The notes below the pieces were generated by a model. That model had not been told where the DNA came from. It ran no database searches and saw only the letters and a program-made list of their open reading frames with translations. A DNA stretch of 49,948 nucleotides from Hyphomicrobiales bacterium (lineage in GTDB: Bacteria > Pseudomonadota > Alphaproteobacteria > Rhizobiales > Beijerinckiaceae), in contig JAFAQA010000033.1 of the NCBI GenBank assembly GCA_019246665.1, positions 1-49,948 on the forward strand. Direction: 5' to 3'. The translations under genes were made by a program, and so were the position numbers. Position 1 is the stretch's first letter, and the number at the start of each line of letters is the position of its first letter. Below, piece by piece: positions 9,387 to 19,604 of the stretch.

Positions 9387-10619
9387 CTATCGCCCCGCAC
9401 GCAGGGCGTCGAGCACCATACCGCCGGGTCGGCCCGTCTGGGGGAGGCCGAGCCTTGCCTCATAGGCCTTGATCGCTTCATGCGTCTTGGCGCCGACGGC
9501 GCCATCCGGCGTCCCGACGTCGTAGCCGCGTTGCGTCAAAAGACCCTGGACCTCCTTGCGTTCAGCGCGTGAGAGACCGCGATCATTCGTCGGCCACGTG
9601 CCGACGAGCGGGCCTGCACCTTTCAGCCGGTCGGAAAGGAGAGAAATCGCGAGCGCATAGGACTCGGCCGCATTGTAGGAATAGATCGCATCGAAATTAT
9701 GCGTCACCAGAAAAGCTGGCCCTTCGCGACCCGCAGGGACGATGAGACCTGCCGTTCCCGAAGCAGGCAGGGCGTGCCCGTCGGCCCGCCTGATGCCAGC
9801 GGCCGCCCAAGCCGAAAACGGCCGCTTGGCGCCTCGTCCGGTGGGGCCACGGTAACCCTCCGGCAGAACGACTTCGAAACCCCAGCTCTCCCCCGTCGTC
9901 CAGCCGGACCTGCGCAAAAAATTCGCAGTCGAGCCGAGCGCGTTCGGCACCGAGTCAACGATATCGCGCTTGCCGCTGCCATCCATGTCCACCGCGAGCC
10001 GCATGAAGGTCGAGGGCATGAATTGCGTATGCCCGAAGGCCCCGGCCCAGGAACCAACGAGATGTTCCGGGTTGACGTTGCCGTCATCGATGATCTTGAG
10101 GGTGGTGATCAACTCGCCGCGAAAATACGAAGCCTTCTCGCCGTAGCAGGCGAGCGTCGCGAGCGATTGCACCAAGGGACGCTTGCCGATGGATTTGCCG
10201 AAATCGGACTCGACGCCCCAGACGGCGACCACCACATGGCGATCGACCCCAAAGCGCGCCTCGACGGCATCGAGCGTCGATCGCCATTGCGCCAGCATGG
10301 CCCGGCCATCCGCGATACGCTGGTCGTCGACGAGCGCGGCGAGATAATCCCAGATCGGCGTCTTGAACTCCGGCTGCTGCTGTTGGAGATCGAGCACGGT
10401 CCTGTCGGGGGAGAGCCCCCGCAACTGCGAATCGAAGGTTGCGGCCGAGACCCCCTTGGCGGCGGCTTCCGCGCGTACGCCTTCGAGGCAGGCGCCGAAA
10501 TCCTGCTCGGCATGGACCGGGCTCAAGGCGGCAAGGCTCATGAACTCAACCACTCCGACAAGGAGAAGGGCGAGACGGCGATTTTGCGGGCGAAGGATCA
10601 GGTTCGACATGAGGGCCAT
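9387..10619 (-). CDS. Lytic murein transglycosylase, MltB type, with peptidoglycan-binding domain
   Basis: Periplasmic enzyme that cleaves the glycan strands of peptidoglycan. Residues 10-38 form a signal peptide ending 'SPVHA'. The SLT-like domain follows, with the catalytic Glu in 'WGVESDFG' near 137, 'GAFGHTQFMPSTF' and 'VPNALGSTANFL'. A C-terminal peptidoglycan-binding helix bundle ('EVQGLLTQRGYDVGTPDGAVGAKTHEAIKAYEA') occupies about 345-405. This is the arrangement of the alphaproteobacterial MltB-like family; no lipobox is seen, so it is probably soluble. The start could also be ATG 10610. Confidence 0.92.
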   Translation of the reverse strand: MALMSNLILRPQNRRLALLLVGVVEFMSLAALSPVHAEQDFGACLEGVRAEAAAKGVSAATFDSQLRGLSPDRTVLDLQQQQPEFKTPIWDYLAALVDDQRIADGRAMLAQWRSTLDAVEARFGVDRHVVVAVWGVESDFGKSIGKRPLVQSLATLACYGEKASYFRGELITTLKIIDDGNVNPEHLVGSWAGAFGHTQFMPSTFMRLAVDMDGSGKRDIVDSVPNALGSTANFLRRSGWTTGESWGFEVVLPEGYRGPTGRGAKRPFSAWAAAGIRRADGHALPASGTAGLIVPAGREGPAFLVTHNFDAIYSYNAAESYALAISLLSDRLKGAGPLVGTWPTNDRGLSRAERKEVQGLLTQRGYDVGTPDGAVGAKTHEAIKAYEARLGLPQTGRPGGMVLDALRAGR

Positions 10620-10709
10620 TTAAGGGGTGCTTATGGTTAAAAATGGGTAAGGGTCTCGTGCACGATCGTCCCGCTGCTGATGAGGGCGCGTAGAAATTGC
10701 AGAGCCCTC

Positions 10710-11180
10710 CTAAGTTCTGGATTTGAACAGCACGTGCGCTGCGAACGCACGACGATCCTTGATGGCAGTCCGGTTAAAACGACTGATAATGTTGTTAACA
10801 ACTTCAATGTCTGCCTGCACAGCTGACTTGTACACACGCTCCATCGGATCGTAGTCGGCTTGATGCCGCTTGCCCTGCATTACAATAAATTGACCAGCAA
10901 ATTCTTGGATGTCCTTGGGGAAGAGGTTGATTTTTGACGTACTATTACAGGCTGATTTCGCTGCTCCGTGTTCGAGTGAACGGTAGACCTGATGCCAAGC
11001 GGGGTTAGATCGATCCGCACCCTTGCCGCCGATCAGAAGATCGGCGCAGCACCGAGCCAGCAAGTGAAACATGGCGTAATAGGTGGTGCTCACCGCCCGG
11101 CGTAAATGGGCCTGGGCCGGTTTACCGCTTGAGGCGTTTACGAGTGACTCCGCGACCCTTAGAAAATCACGAGGTTGCAA
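10710..11180 (-). CDS. HEPN-like domain protein (UPF0332-like)
   Basis: All-helical protein of about 156 residues. 'LRRAVSTTYYAMFHLLA' (26-42) and 'GKRHQADYDP' (about 103-112) match the 'AxSRaYYAxFH ... R..ADYd' pattern of HEPN/UPF0332 proteins, many of which are RNase toxins or abortive-infection components. The canonical Rx4-6H motif is not clearly present, so nuclease activity is not certain. The start is TTG (11180), overlapping the upstream gene by 14 bases, which implies coupling. Base composition is visibly A/T-richer than its neighbours, suggesting acquisition. The pairing with the 99-residue protein resembles a toxin-antitoxin arrangement; function unknown. Confidence 0.7.
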   Translation of the reverse strand: MQPRDFLRVAESLVNASSGKPAQAHLRRAVSTTYYAMFHLLARCCADLLIGGKGADRSNPAWHQVYRSLEHGAAKSACNSTSKINLFPKDIQEFAGQFIVMQGKRHQADYDPMERVYKSAVQADIEVVNNIISRFNRTAIKDRRAFAAHVLFKSRT

Positions 11181-11466
11181 GCTTCGCAGCCCTCGCCTCT
11201 GTGTTGGAAATATAGGAGATCAGAGGAAAGGCTTGTTCGCCGATCCTAGCAAGCTTGGGCCTGAGGCGCCGCACGGCGCTCGACATAGTCAAGATCTCTT
11301 GCTCCTTGGGTAGACCCTCTAGAATAACCTTGATCAAGAGCACGGGGTCGCCGTCCCTGTCCACGCCAGTTTGGACAAGAACATTCTCAATTGTAACGTT
11401 TTCGAAGCCATGGCGAAGCGTATCTCTCACAATGGCTTTGATATTTTTTTCCTTGGCCGCGCGCAT
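11167..11466 (-). CDS. Small hypothetical protein, partner of the HEPN-like protein
   Basis: I do not recognise a named family. The 99-residue product (ATG 11466, with ggag about ten bases upstream; the track start at 11529 is a TTG without support) has a basic N-terminus 'AAKEKNIKAIVRDTL', a beta-rich middle 'VLVQTGVDRDGDPVLLIKVILEG' and a helical C-terminus. It lacks the GSxxxxxD motif of the nucleotidyltransferase antitoxins that often accompany HEPN toxins. It overlaps the HEPN-like gene by 14 bases as first gene of a two-gene cassette between mltB-like and yebC, and shares its A/T-richer composition. Confidence 0.6.
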   Translation of the reverse strand: MRAAKEKNIKAIVRDTLRHGFENVTIENVLVQTGVDRDGDPVLLIKVILEGLPKEQEILTMSSAVRRLRPKLARIGEQAFPLISYISNTEARAAKLATS

Positions 11467-11660
11467 GTGATCAGTGCTCCGCCCTCCATGAGGAACGTAA
11501 GGAACGCAGATTCGATTGACAAGCTGCAAAAAATGGCCGCCACCCGGCGCATTCAGGAGACCTCCGCGAGCCTTGGTTCACGGCCGCCTCTGCCTTATAA
11601 GCTCGAGCGTTCAGCATCCCTTGCGATGATAGCGCCGTTCCAGCCCAGCCGGAGACCTTG

Positions 11661-12407
11661 ATGGCCGGTCATTCCCAGTTCAAGAACATCATGCACCGCA
11701 AGGGCAAGCAGGACGCCATGCGCGCCAAGCTCTTCGCGAAGCTCGCCCGCGAGATCACCGTCGCGGCGAAGATCGGCCAGGCCGACCCTGCGTTCAACCC
11801 ACGCCTTCGTCTCGCCATCCAGGCGGCGCGCGCCGAGAACATGCCGAAGGACAATATCGAGCGTGCCGTGAAGAAAGCGCAAGGCGGTGATGCGGAGAAT
11901 TACGACGAGGTCCGTTACGAAGGCTACGGACCTGGCGGCGTCGCATTGATCGTCGAGGCCTTGACGGATAATCGCAACCGCACCGCCTCCGAGATCCGCT
12001 CCTATTTCACCAAGAGCGGCGGCAACCTCGCCGAGACCGGCGCCGTCTCCTTCATGTTCCAGCGCATCGGCCTCGTCGAATATGACCCCAAGGTCGCGAG
12101 CGAAGAAGCAATGCTCGAGGCCGCCATTGAAGCCGGCGCGAGCGACGTCTCCTCGACGGAAGACGGGCACGAGATCATCTGCGCGGCCGAGGACCTCGCC
12201 GAGACCGCGAAGGCGCTGGAAGCGAAATTCGGGCCGCCCCGCAAGGCGACCCTGGCTTGGCGCCCGCAAAACTCCATCGCAGTCGATGACGAGAGCGGCG
12301 AGAAGCTGATCCGGCTCGTCGACACCCTCGAGGACAATGACGACGTGCAGAAGGTCTATGCGAATTTCGAGATTTCAGACGCGCTGCTGGCGAAGATGGA
12401 GGGGTAA
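11661..12407 (+). CDS. yebC: YebC/PmpR family protein
   Basis: Widely conserved protein, described variously as a transcriptional regulator and as a translation factor that relieves ribosome stalling. Starts '[19 protein letters not shown]' and has '[14 protein letters not shown]', '[19 protein letters not shown]' and '[16 protein letters not shown]', all diagnostic. The track puts the start at 11658, which is a TTG; ATG 11661 with ggaga six bases upstream fits the family (248 residues). It directly precedes ruvC, the usual order. Confidence 0.97.
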   Translation: MAGHSQFKNIMHRKGKQDAMRAKLFAKLAREITVAAKIGQADPAFNPRLRLAIQAARAENMPKDNIERAVKKAQGGDAENYDEVRYEGYGPGGVALIVEALTDNRNRTASEIRSYFTKSGGNLAETGAVSFMFQRIGLVEYDPKVASEEAMLEAAIEAGASDVSSTEDGHEIICAAEDLAETAKALEAKFGPPRKATLAWRPQNSIAVDDESGEKLIRLVDTLEDNDDVQKVYANFEISDALLAKMEG

Positions 12408-12408
12408 G

Positions 12409-12894
12409 CTGCCTGATCTGCGCCTGATCGGCCTCGACCCCGGCTTGCGGCGGACCGGCTGGGGCGTGATCGCGGTCGAGGGGTCTCGGCTTTCCTTCAT
12501 CGCTTGCGGGGTTATCAAGAGCAACGAGAAGCGCTCGCTCGCCGAAAGGCTCTTGCAATTGCATGAGGGCCTGAGCGCAATCATCGCCGAGCATGCCCCG
12601 CGCGAGGCCGCCGTCGAAGAGACCTTCGTCAGCAAGGATGCGCGCGCCACGCTCAAGCTCGGCCATGCCCGCGGTGTCGCACTCCTCGCCCCGGCGCTGC
12701 TCGGGCTTCCAGTCGCAGAATATGCGGCAAACCTCATCAAGAAGACCGTCGTTGGCGTCGGCCATGCCGAAAAGCAGCAAGTCGAGGCGATGATTCGCCT
12801 CTTGCTCCCACAGGCCGATCCGCGCGCTGCCGACGCTGCCGACGCGCTCGCGGTCGCGATCACTCACGCCCATCACCGAGGCCGACTCGCCTGA
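12409..12894 (+). CDS. ruvC: Holliday junction resolvase RuvC (probable CTG start)
   Basis: Endonuclease that cuts Holliday junctions, guided by RuvAB. '[16 protein letters not shown]' at the N-terminus holds the first catalytic Asp. '[22 protein letters not shown]' and the C-terminal '[20 protein letters not shown]' hold the remaining acidic residues. The start is odd: no ATG, GTG or TTG lies at the family's N-terminus. CTG 12409, with a strong ggagggg five bases upstream, would give a normal 161-residue protein. The nearest conventional start, ATG 12358, would add 17 residues read from yebC in another frame. I prefer CTG but cannot prove it. Confidence 0.9.
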   Translation: MPDLRLIGLDPGLRRTGWGVIAVEGSRLSFIACGVIKSNEKRSLAERLLQLHEGLSAIIAEHAPREAAVEETFVSKDARATLKLGHARGVALLAPALLGLPVAEYAANLIKKTVVGVGHAEKQQVEAMIRLLLPQADPRAADAADALAVAITHAHHRGRLA

Positions 12895-13013
12895 GGCATC
12901 GCGCGCGAACGGGACGGCCGTCTGATAAGGATCCGGGTCAAACGCATCCGGCTCGCCTTCGCGGCACGAAATCCGCTATGAGCAAAGCGTAATAGACGCT
13001 GCGGGACACGTGC

Positions 13014-13634
13014 ATGATCGGCAAGCTCAGAGGTTTCGTCGACAGCTATGGCGAGGACGCCGTCATCCTCGACGTGGGCGGCGTCGGTTACCTCGTCCAT
13101 TGTTCCGGGCGCAGCCTCCAGGCCTTGCCCAGAGCCGGAGAAGAAGCCTCGCTCTTGATCGAGACGCAGGTGCGCGAGGATGCCATCCGTCTCTTTGGCT
13201 TTCGCGACGAAGCGGAGCGGGAATGGTTTCGTCTTTTGCAAACCGTGCAGGGTGTGGGCGCAAAGGTCGCGCTCGCTATTCTTTCGACTCTCGATCCGGG
13301 CGAGCTCGCGACCGCCGTCGCGAGCCGGGACAAATCGCAGCTTCAACGTGCGTCGGGCGTGGGCGGCAGGCTCGCCGAGCGGCTCGTGACCGAGCTCAAG
13401 GACAAGGCGCCAGCCTTCGCGCCGATCGACCCGCTCGTCGCGCGGCTCGCGGGCGCGGTCGAGGCCAAGGCCGGCCTGCCGCAGCCGGTCGCCGATGCGA
13501 TCTCTGCCCTCACCAACCTCGGCTACGCACCGCCGCAGGCGAGCGCCGCGATCGCGGCCGCGCTCAAGAGCGCGGGCGAGAATCCGGCAGCATCGCAGCT
13601 CATCAGGCTCGGGTTGAGGGAACTTGCTCGATGA
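13014..13634 (+). CDS. ruvA: Holliday junction DNA helicase subunit RuvA
   Basis: Tetrameric DNA-binding subunit that recognises four-way junctions and recruits the RuvB motor. The 206 residues show the OB-fold N-terminus '[29 protein letters not shown]'. Helix-hairpin-helix motifs follow: '[17 protein letters not shown]' and '[19 protein letters not shown]'. The C-terminal domain III, '[16 protein letters not shown]', binds RuvB. The gene that follows is bluB, not ruvB; ruvB is absent from the window. Confidence 0.96.
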   Translation: MIGKLRGFVDSYGEDAVILDVGGVGYLVHCSGRSLQALPRAGEEASLLIETQVREDAIRLFGFRDEAEREWFRLLQTVQGVGAKVALAILSTLDPGELATAVASRDKSQLQRASGVGGRLAERLVTELKDKAPAFAPIDPLVARLAGAVEAKAGLPQPVADAISALTNLGYAPPQASAAIAAALKSAGENPAASQLIRLGLRELAR

Positions 13635-14296
13635 GGGACGAGCCCTTGCGCTCCAGATACACCTTGCCGGCTTTCGATCCGGGCTTTCGCGCGGGACTGC
13701 TCGAGCTTTTCAGATGGCGCCGCGATGTTCGCCATTTTCAGCGAACGCCGCTCCCGAGCGGCACGCTGCAGCGCCTCCTCGAGATCGCCTGCCTCGCGCC
13801 ATCGGTCGGCCTCAGCCAACCCTGGCGTTTCGTCATCGTCGAGGATGAGGCAAGGAGGGCGTCGATCCGCGCATGTTTCGAGGCTTGCAACTCGCAAGCG
13901 CTGCGCGATCAACAACCCGGGAAAGCGCGCCTCTACGCACGCCTCAAGCTCGCCGGTCTTGCGGAGGCTCCCGTCCAGGTCGCCGTTTTTACCGACCGGG
14001 AAACGCTGCAGGGCCATGGTCTCGGGCGCCGCACCATGCCGGAAATGATCGAATATTCGGGCGTGATCGCGATCCATACCTTGTGGCTCGCGGCACGGGC
14101 TGAAGGTATCGGCGTCGGATGGGTGTCGATTCTCGACCCTTCGCGCATCGCGGCGATCCTCGACACGCCACCGAAGTGGAAGCTGATCGGCTATTTATGC
14201 ATCGGCTATCCCGAAGAGGAATGCGAGACGCCGGAACTCGAACGTCAAGGCTGGGAGCAGCGAAGCTCGCCAGCCTCGACCATCATCACGCGGTAA
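13631..14296 (+). CDS. bluB: 5,6-dimethylbenzimidazole synthase
   Basis: Flavin-destroying member of the nitroreductase fold that turns FMNH2 plus O2 into dimethylbenzimidazole, the lower ligand of vitamin B12. Diagnostic stretches are '[16 protein letters not shown]', '[19 protein letters not shown]' and '[12 protein letters not shown]'. ATG 13631 overlaps the ruvA stop (ATGA), giving 221 residues; the longer ORF in the track (from 13010) is ruvA read in another frame. No other cobalamin genes are nearby. It ends two bases from the convergent ftsH stop and sits at the apparent breakpoint of an inversion. Confidence 0.88.
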   Translation: MRDEPLRSRYTLPAFDPGFRAGLLELFRWRRDVRHFQRTPLPSGTLQRLLEIACLAPSVGLSQPWRFVIVEDEARRASIRACFEACNSQALRDQQPGKARLYARLKLAGLAEAPVQVAVFTDRETLQGHGLGRRTMPEMIEYSGVIAIHTLWLAARAEGIGVGWVSILDPSRIAAILDTPPKWKLIGYLCIGYPEEECETPELERQGWEQRSSPASTIITR

Positions 14297-14298
14297 AT

Positions 14299-16221
<1,923 letters not shown>

Positions 16222-16362
16222 CGCTTCACTTATGTTCTAGCGCGATGCTCCAGCCGCGTTCACGAGGGCCGATCACAACCGAAGCAATAATAATGTAGGG
16301 GCGAGATGCTGTCTTTCCAAGCCAATATCGCCGAGGGAGCGACCATAGAGCCAAATCGCCCC

Positions 16363-17574
16363 TCAAACCAGCGCCGATAACGCAATAGAGTTACCCTGAT
16401 TTGCCTGGGAAGCCTTGCGGCACCGAGCCGGAAGAGCGGGCTTGGGAACGCCCCCCTCACGCTTCCGGCCACGGCGGCGCTCAGCTTCGCGGCGCAGCCG
16501 CAGACCTTGTGCGCCATCATATGCCAAAAGAGCACCGCCGAGGGTGCGTTTCAGCGTCTTCCGCGCTCTGAAGGCGGTGGACAGAGCGTCGAGGAAGGCC
16601 TCGGCCCGCTCGAGCCGGATCGGGCTCGCATGTTCGCCCGTGACCCTCCTCAAGGCCTGCAGCAAAATTCGCAACGTCATCTCGCGCGGCTCGCGAGGCA
16701 CGATGCGCTCCATGTCGAGGATAAGACCATCATCGCCATCCTCGATACAGGCAGCCGTAAAAGCCGCCTCTGCTTTCAAGTGGAGCGCCTCCTCGGCAGA
16801 TGCGGCGCGCTCTGCCAGCTTTGCAAGCCTCTCCGCGGTGAGGCCCTCTCTTGCCAATGCCGGCGCGAGGCGGCGCCAGCGCGCGCGCGCAAAGCGCGGA
16901 TCTTGATTGGACGGATCATCGACGAAGGGCCAGCGATGGGCACGGCAGGTGGCGAGGAGTCGCGCCTTCGGAACGCCGAGAAATGGCCGCGCATGGACGA
17001 GCCCGCGCCGTTCAGAGAAAGCTCGCATGCCGGCGAGCCCGGCAATCCCGGAACCGCGCGCCATCCGCATCAGCACCGTTTCGGCTTGATCGTCGAGCGT
17101 GTGGGCTGTGATCAGGTGGGTCGCCCCGATTTCCCGCGCCCTGGCATCGAGCAAGGCGTAGCGCGCGCTCCGCGCCCGCTCCTGGATTCGTGCCGAGGGC
17201 TTTCGCCCTTCCCAGCTCAGAACGGTGTGCGCGACGCCGCATTCGCGCGCCCAGGCGCCAACCCTTTCAGCCTCGGTGCGTGAATTCTCTCGCAAGCCGT
17301 GATCCACCGTAGCGGCATGGAGCTCGGTCACAGATTCGACCTTCGCGGCCAGGGAGGAAAGCCGCATCAGGGCGATGGAATCGGGCCCTCCCGAGACGGC
17401 GAGCAGAATGCGAGGCGCGGAGCCGAGGAGAGGCAAGAGAAGCGCTCTCGCCTCATCAAGGTCGATCTGACGATGCCTCGCCTCGTGCCGATTCGACGCA
17501 TTGTCCGCCGTTGCCGGCCACGTTTCGCCAGCCGTGGCCTTTCGGCCCTTTCCCGCCTTGCTCAGCTCGGACAT
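16363..17574 (-). CDS. tilS: tRNA(Ile)-lysidine synthase
   Basis: Modifies the wobble cytidine of the AUA-decoding isoleucine tRNA to lysidine; essential in most bacteria. N-type ATP pyrophosphatase with the PP-loop 'AVSGGPDS' at 59-66 and 'HTLDDQAETVLMRMARGSGIAGLAGM'. The 403 residues are normal for alphaproteobacteria; the C-terminal part is basic. The ATG overlaps the end of cpoB by 13 bases, and ftsH follows after 141 bases. Confidence 0.95.
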   Translation of the reverse strand: MSELSKAGKGRKATAGETWPATADNASNRHEARHRQIDLDEARALLLPLLGSAPRILLAVSGGPDSIALMRLSSLAAKVESVTELHAATVDHGLRENSRTEAERVGAWARECGVAHTVLSWEGRKPSARIQERARSARYALLDARAREIGATHLITAHTLDDQAETVLMRMARGSGIAGLAGMRAFSERRGLVHARPFLGVPKARLLATCRAHRWPFVDDPSNQDPRFARARWRRLAPALAREGLTAERLAKLAERAASAEEALHLKAEAAFTAACIEDGDDGLILDMERIVPREPREMTLRILLQALRRVTGEHASPIRLERAEAFLDALSTAFRARKTLKRTLGGALLAYDGAQGLRLRREAERRRGRKREGGVPKPALPARCRKASQANQGNSIALSALV

Positions 17575-18569
17575 TTGGCGCGCTGCTGCTCGCGCTGCAC
17601 ATCCTTCAGCAGAGCCGCACGCGCCGAAGGGTATTTCCGCCCGACCTCGGCGAACGTGGCGCAGGCCTGGTCATTGGCGCCGAGCCCCCGCAAGGAGACG
17701 CCGAGCTTGAACATGCTGTCCGGCCCCTTCGGCGAGGTGCCGTAGCTCGTCGTGATCTTCAGGAACTGCTCGGCGGCATCTCGATAGCGCGCCCGCTGAA
17801 GATAGCTTTCGCCAAGCCAATAGGTGGCATCGGGCGTGAGCTTCGACCGCGGATGAGATTGCAAGAAGCTGCGAAACCCCATCTCGGCCTGCTCGAATTG
17901 ATGCTGCTGGATGTAGGTGTAGGCGTTGTCGAAATCCGAACGAGCCGAATCGGTGCCCGTCGCGGCCATCGAGGTTTCGGCCTGGCGCGGCTGCCCCTGC
18001 GGCGCGCCCGGGGGATTGCCGATGCCAGCGATGTCGAGTGGGGTAGCCGGATCGCCCGGGACCCCGTCCGGCTGCTCCATGATCGGCCCCGGAACGGCGG
18101 AGCGCCGCATCGGCGGGGGTGCCGCGCTTTCCGGGGAGCCGAGTGGCCTGGGCGCACCCGGAGCGCCGGGATCAGCCTCGGGATTGAAGACGTCACCGCG
18201 GGTCGCCACGCGAGGCCCGGGCGTTGCGGGACCCGCAGCCACCGGGGGCGGGACGGGAGGCGCCGTCACGATCTGACGGGGCGGCGGATTGTCGTGGACC
18301 GGCGGCGCGTGGGAAGCCGTCGCCGGACCCGTCCCCTTGCCGTTATCCTGAAAACGGAATTCCGTATCTTCCTGGAAACGCTTGAGCTGGTCACGCAGCT
18401 GCTGGTTCTGGAATTGCAGCTCCTCGATCTTCCCGGACATCTGGCGCATTTGCGCCTCGAGCTGCGACAAGCGGACGACCACATCCGCTTCGTCCTGGGC
18501 CCGTGCCGGAACAGCAAGAAGTCCGAGCGCCGCAGCGAGAATTGCAACCAACGTCACGGGACGCATCAT
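17562..18569 (-). CDS. cpoB: Tol-Pal system protein CpoB/YbgF
   Basis: Periplasmic TPR protein that works with TolA and couples outer-membrane constriction to septal peptidoglycan synthesis. A signal peptide (to 'VPARA') is followed by a coiled coil ('LSQLEAQMRQMSGKIEELQFQNQQLRDQLKRF'). A long Pro/Ala-rich linker comes next. The C-terminal TPR region begins at 'SDFDNAYTYIQQHQFEQAEMGFRSFL'. The track start 18707 lies in intergenic sequence; the paired ATGs at 18569/18566 fit the signal peptide (335 residues). It is preceded by pal after a 250-base gap and overlaps tilS. Confidence 0.93.
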   Translation of the reverse strand: MMRPVTLVAILAAALGLLAVPARAQDEADVVVRLSQLEAQMRQMSGKIEELQFQNQQLRDQLKRFQEDTEFRFQDNGKGTGPATASHAPPVHDNPPPRQIVTAPPVPPPVAAGPATPGPRVATRGDVFNPEADPGAPGAPRPLGSPESAAPPPMRRSAVPGPIMEQPDGVPGDPATPLDIAGIGNPPGAPQGQPRQAETSMAATGTDSARSDFDNAYTYIQQHQFEQAEMGFRSFLQSHPRSKLTPDATYWLGESYLQRARYRDAAEQFLKITTSYGTSPKGPDSMFKLGVSLRGLGANDQACATFAEVGRKYPSARAALLKDVQREQQRAKCPS

Positions 18570-18634
18570 GGCGCAGTAGCCCCTTAATCGAAAGCAGAGC
18601 ATGCTGCCATCATCATGCTCAAAGTCACTGGCGG

Positions 18635-18682
18635 GGCATGACCTTTTCGGAAAAAGTGGATTCCACTCTTCCGGATCATGCC
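18635..18682. repeat. Palindromic intergenic repeat, copy 1
   Basis: Between pal and cpoB. Outer arms ggcatga / tcatgcc enclose an inner hairpin agtgg-att-ccact and a 'ccgga' segment. A second, diverged member lies at 24380-24424. Elements with gcatgatc...ggatcatgc ends are, from memory, common between genes in Hyphomicrobiales. Here it falls within the tol-pal operon and could terminate or stabilise the pal message. Confidence 0.6.
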
Positions 18683-18820
18683 TCAAGCCGCGCCGCACCG
18701 AAACCATTCTTGGCTTGGGGCGTGGCTCGACGCCAGATTAACCGGCAGCGCGGCAGGAATCAGGCGGCTCGACGACGGAAAGCCGGCGAGCGCGAAAGAG
18801 AGCGCCGACGTGCGCCCCGC

Positions 18821-19318
18821 TCAGGACGCAGGAGCGCCGGAAAGGACTGTAACGGCGCGGCGATTCTGCGACCAGCACGAAATGTCGTCGCAAGTCGCAA
18901 CCGGGCGCTCCTTCCCGTAAGAGACCGTGCGCATGCGCGAGGCCGAAATCCCTTTCGAGACCAAGTAGTCATGCGTGGCTTGTGCGCGTCTTGCACCGAG
19001 CGCGAAATTGTATTCGCGCGTGCCGCGCTCATCCGCATGGCCTTCGATGGTGAACGAGTAATTGGCATAGCGGGAGAGCCAAGCGGCCTGCTTGCTCAGG
19101 GTCGCCTGGGCGGTCGGCGTCAGCTCCGAAGAATCGGTCTCGAAGAAGATGCGGTCCCCGACATTGGCGGCGAAATCCTGCTGGCTGCCGGGCGCGCCCG
19201 CGCCGGCCCCGAACTGGCCCGCCTCATCGCCGTTCTTGGCGCATGCGGACGCAGCGAGTGCCGCCGCGACGACAAGCGCAAATTTCACGGCGCGAGCCGA
19301 GACGGGTAGATGAAACAT
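18821..19318 (-). CDS. pal: Peptidoglycan-associated lipoprotein
   Basis: Outer-membrane lipoprotein that binds peptidoglycan and TolB. The signal peptide ends in the lipobox 'LAASAC' with Cys26. The OmpA-like domain has 'IEGHADERGTREYNFALGARRAQATHDYL', including the meso-diaminopimelate-binding Asp and Arg. The length of 165 residues is normal. A strong ribosome-binding site (cggaggt) lies six bases before the ATG. The gap of 286 bases from tolB suggests it may have its own promoter. Confidence 0.97.
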   Translation of the reverse strand: MFHLPVSARAVKFALVVAAALAASACAKNGDEAGQFGAGAGAPGSQQDFAANVGDRIFFETDSSELTPTAQATLSKQAAWLSRYANYSFTIEGHADERGTREYNFALGARRAQATHDYLVSKGISASRMRTVSYGKERPVATCDDISCWSQNRRAVTVLSGAPAS

Positions 19319-19381
19319 GCCGGACCTCCGGATTCAAGGAACGCAACAATCGGGCCTCACATAGCCGGTGCCGGTTAAGCC

Positions 19382-19398
19382 AAGGTTCCATCAACCTT
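19382..19398. promoter_or_regulatory. Small hairpin in the tolB-pal gap
   Basis: Inverted repeat aaggtt / aacctt around five bases, about 65 bases before the pal start. It could be a terminator remnant for tolB or part of a pal leader. The rest of the 286-base gap shows nothing else I can support. Confidence 0.25.
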
Positions 19399-19604
19399 GA
19401 TGAGAGCTTAGGCCGATGCCGAAAATGCTTTTGAAGCGCTAAACTTGGCCTCAGGGTAAACGGGTGGTGAATGGCAAATTTGGGGCGCGGCTGAGCAAGT
19501 GATCGTAAATCTTGAGCTATCACGCGAATGTGCTTGCCGACGTTTGATCCCCAACATGCGCGTTGATCGCGCCCGCCGCATCACAACGCCCCCGCCTCCT
19601 CCTA

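Noticed and set aside
10791-10802. Perfect 12-base palindrome gttgttaacaac
   Set aside because: Lies inside the HEPN-like coding region, away from any promoter; probably chance in A/T-richer DNA.
13010-13630. 5' part of the 428-residue ORF ending in bluB, which would make a fusion protein
   Set aside because: This part is ruvA read in a different frame; bluB begins at ATG 13631, overlapping the ruvA stop.
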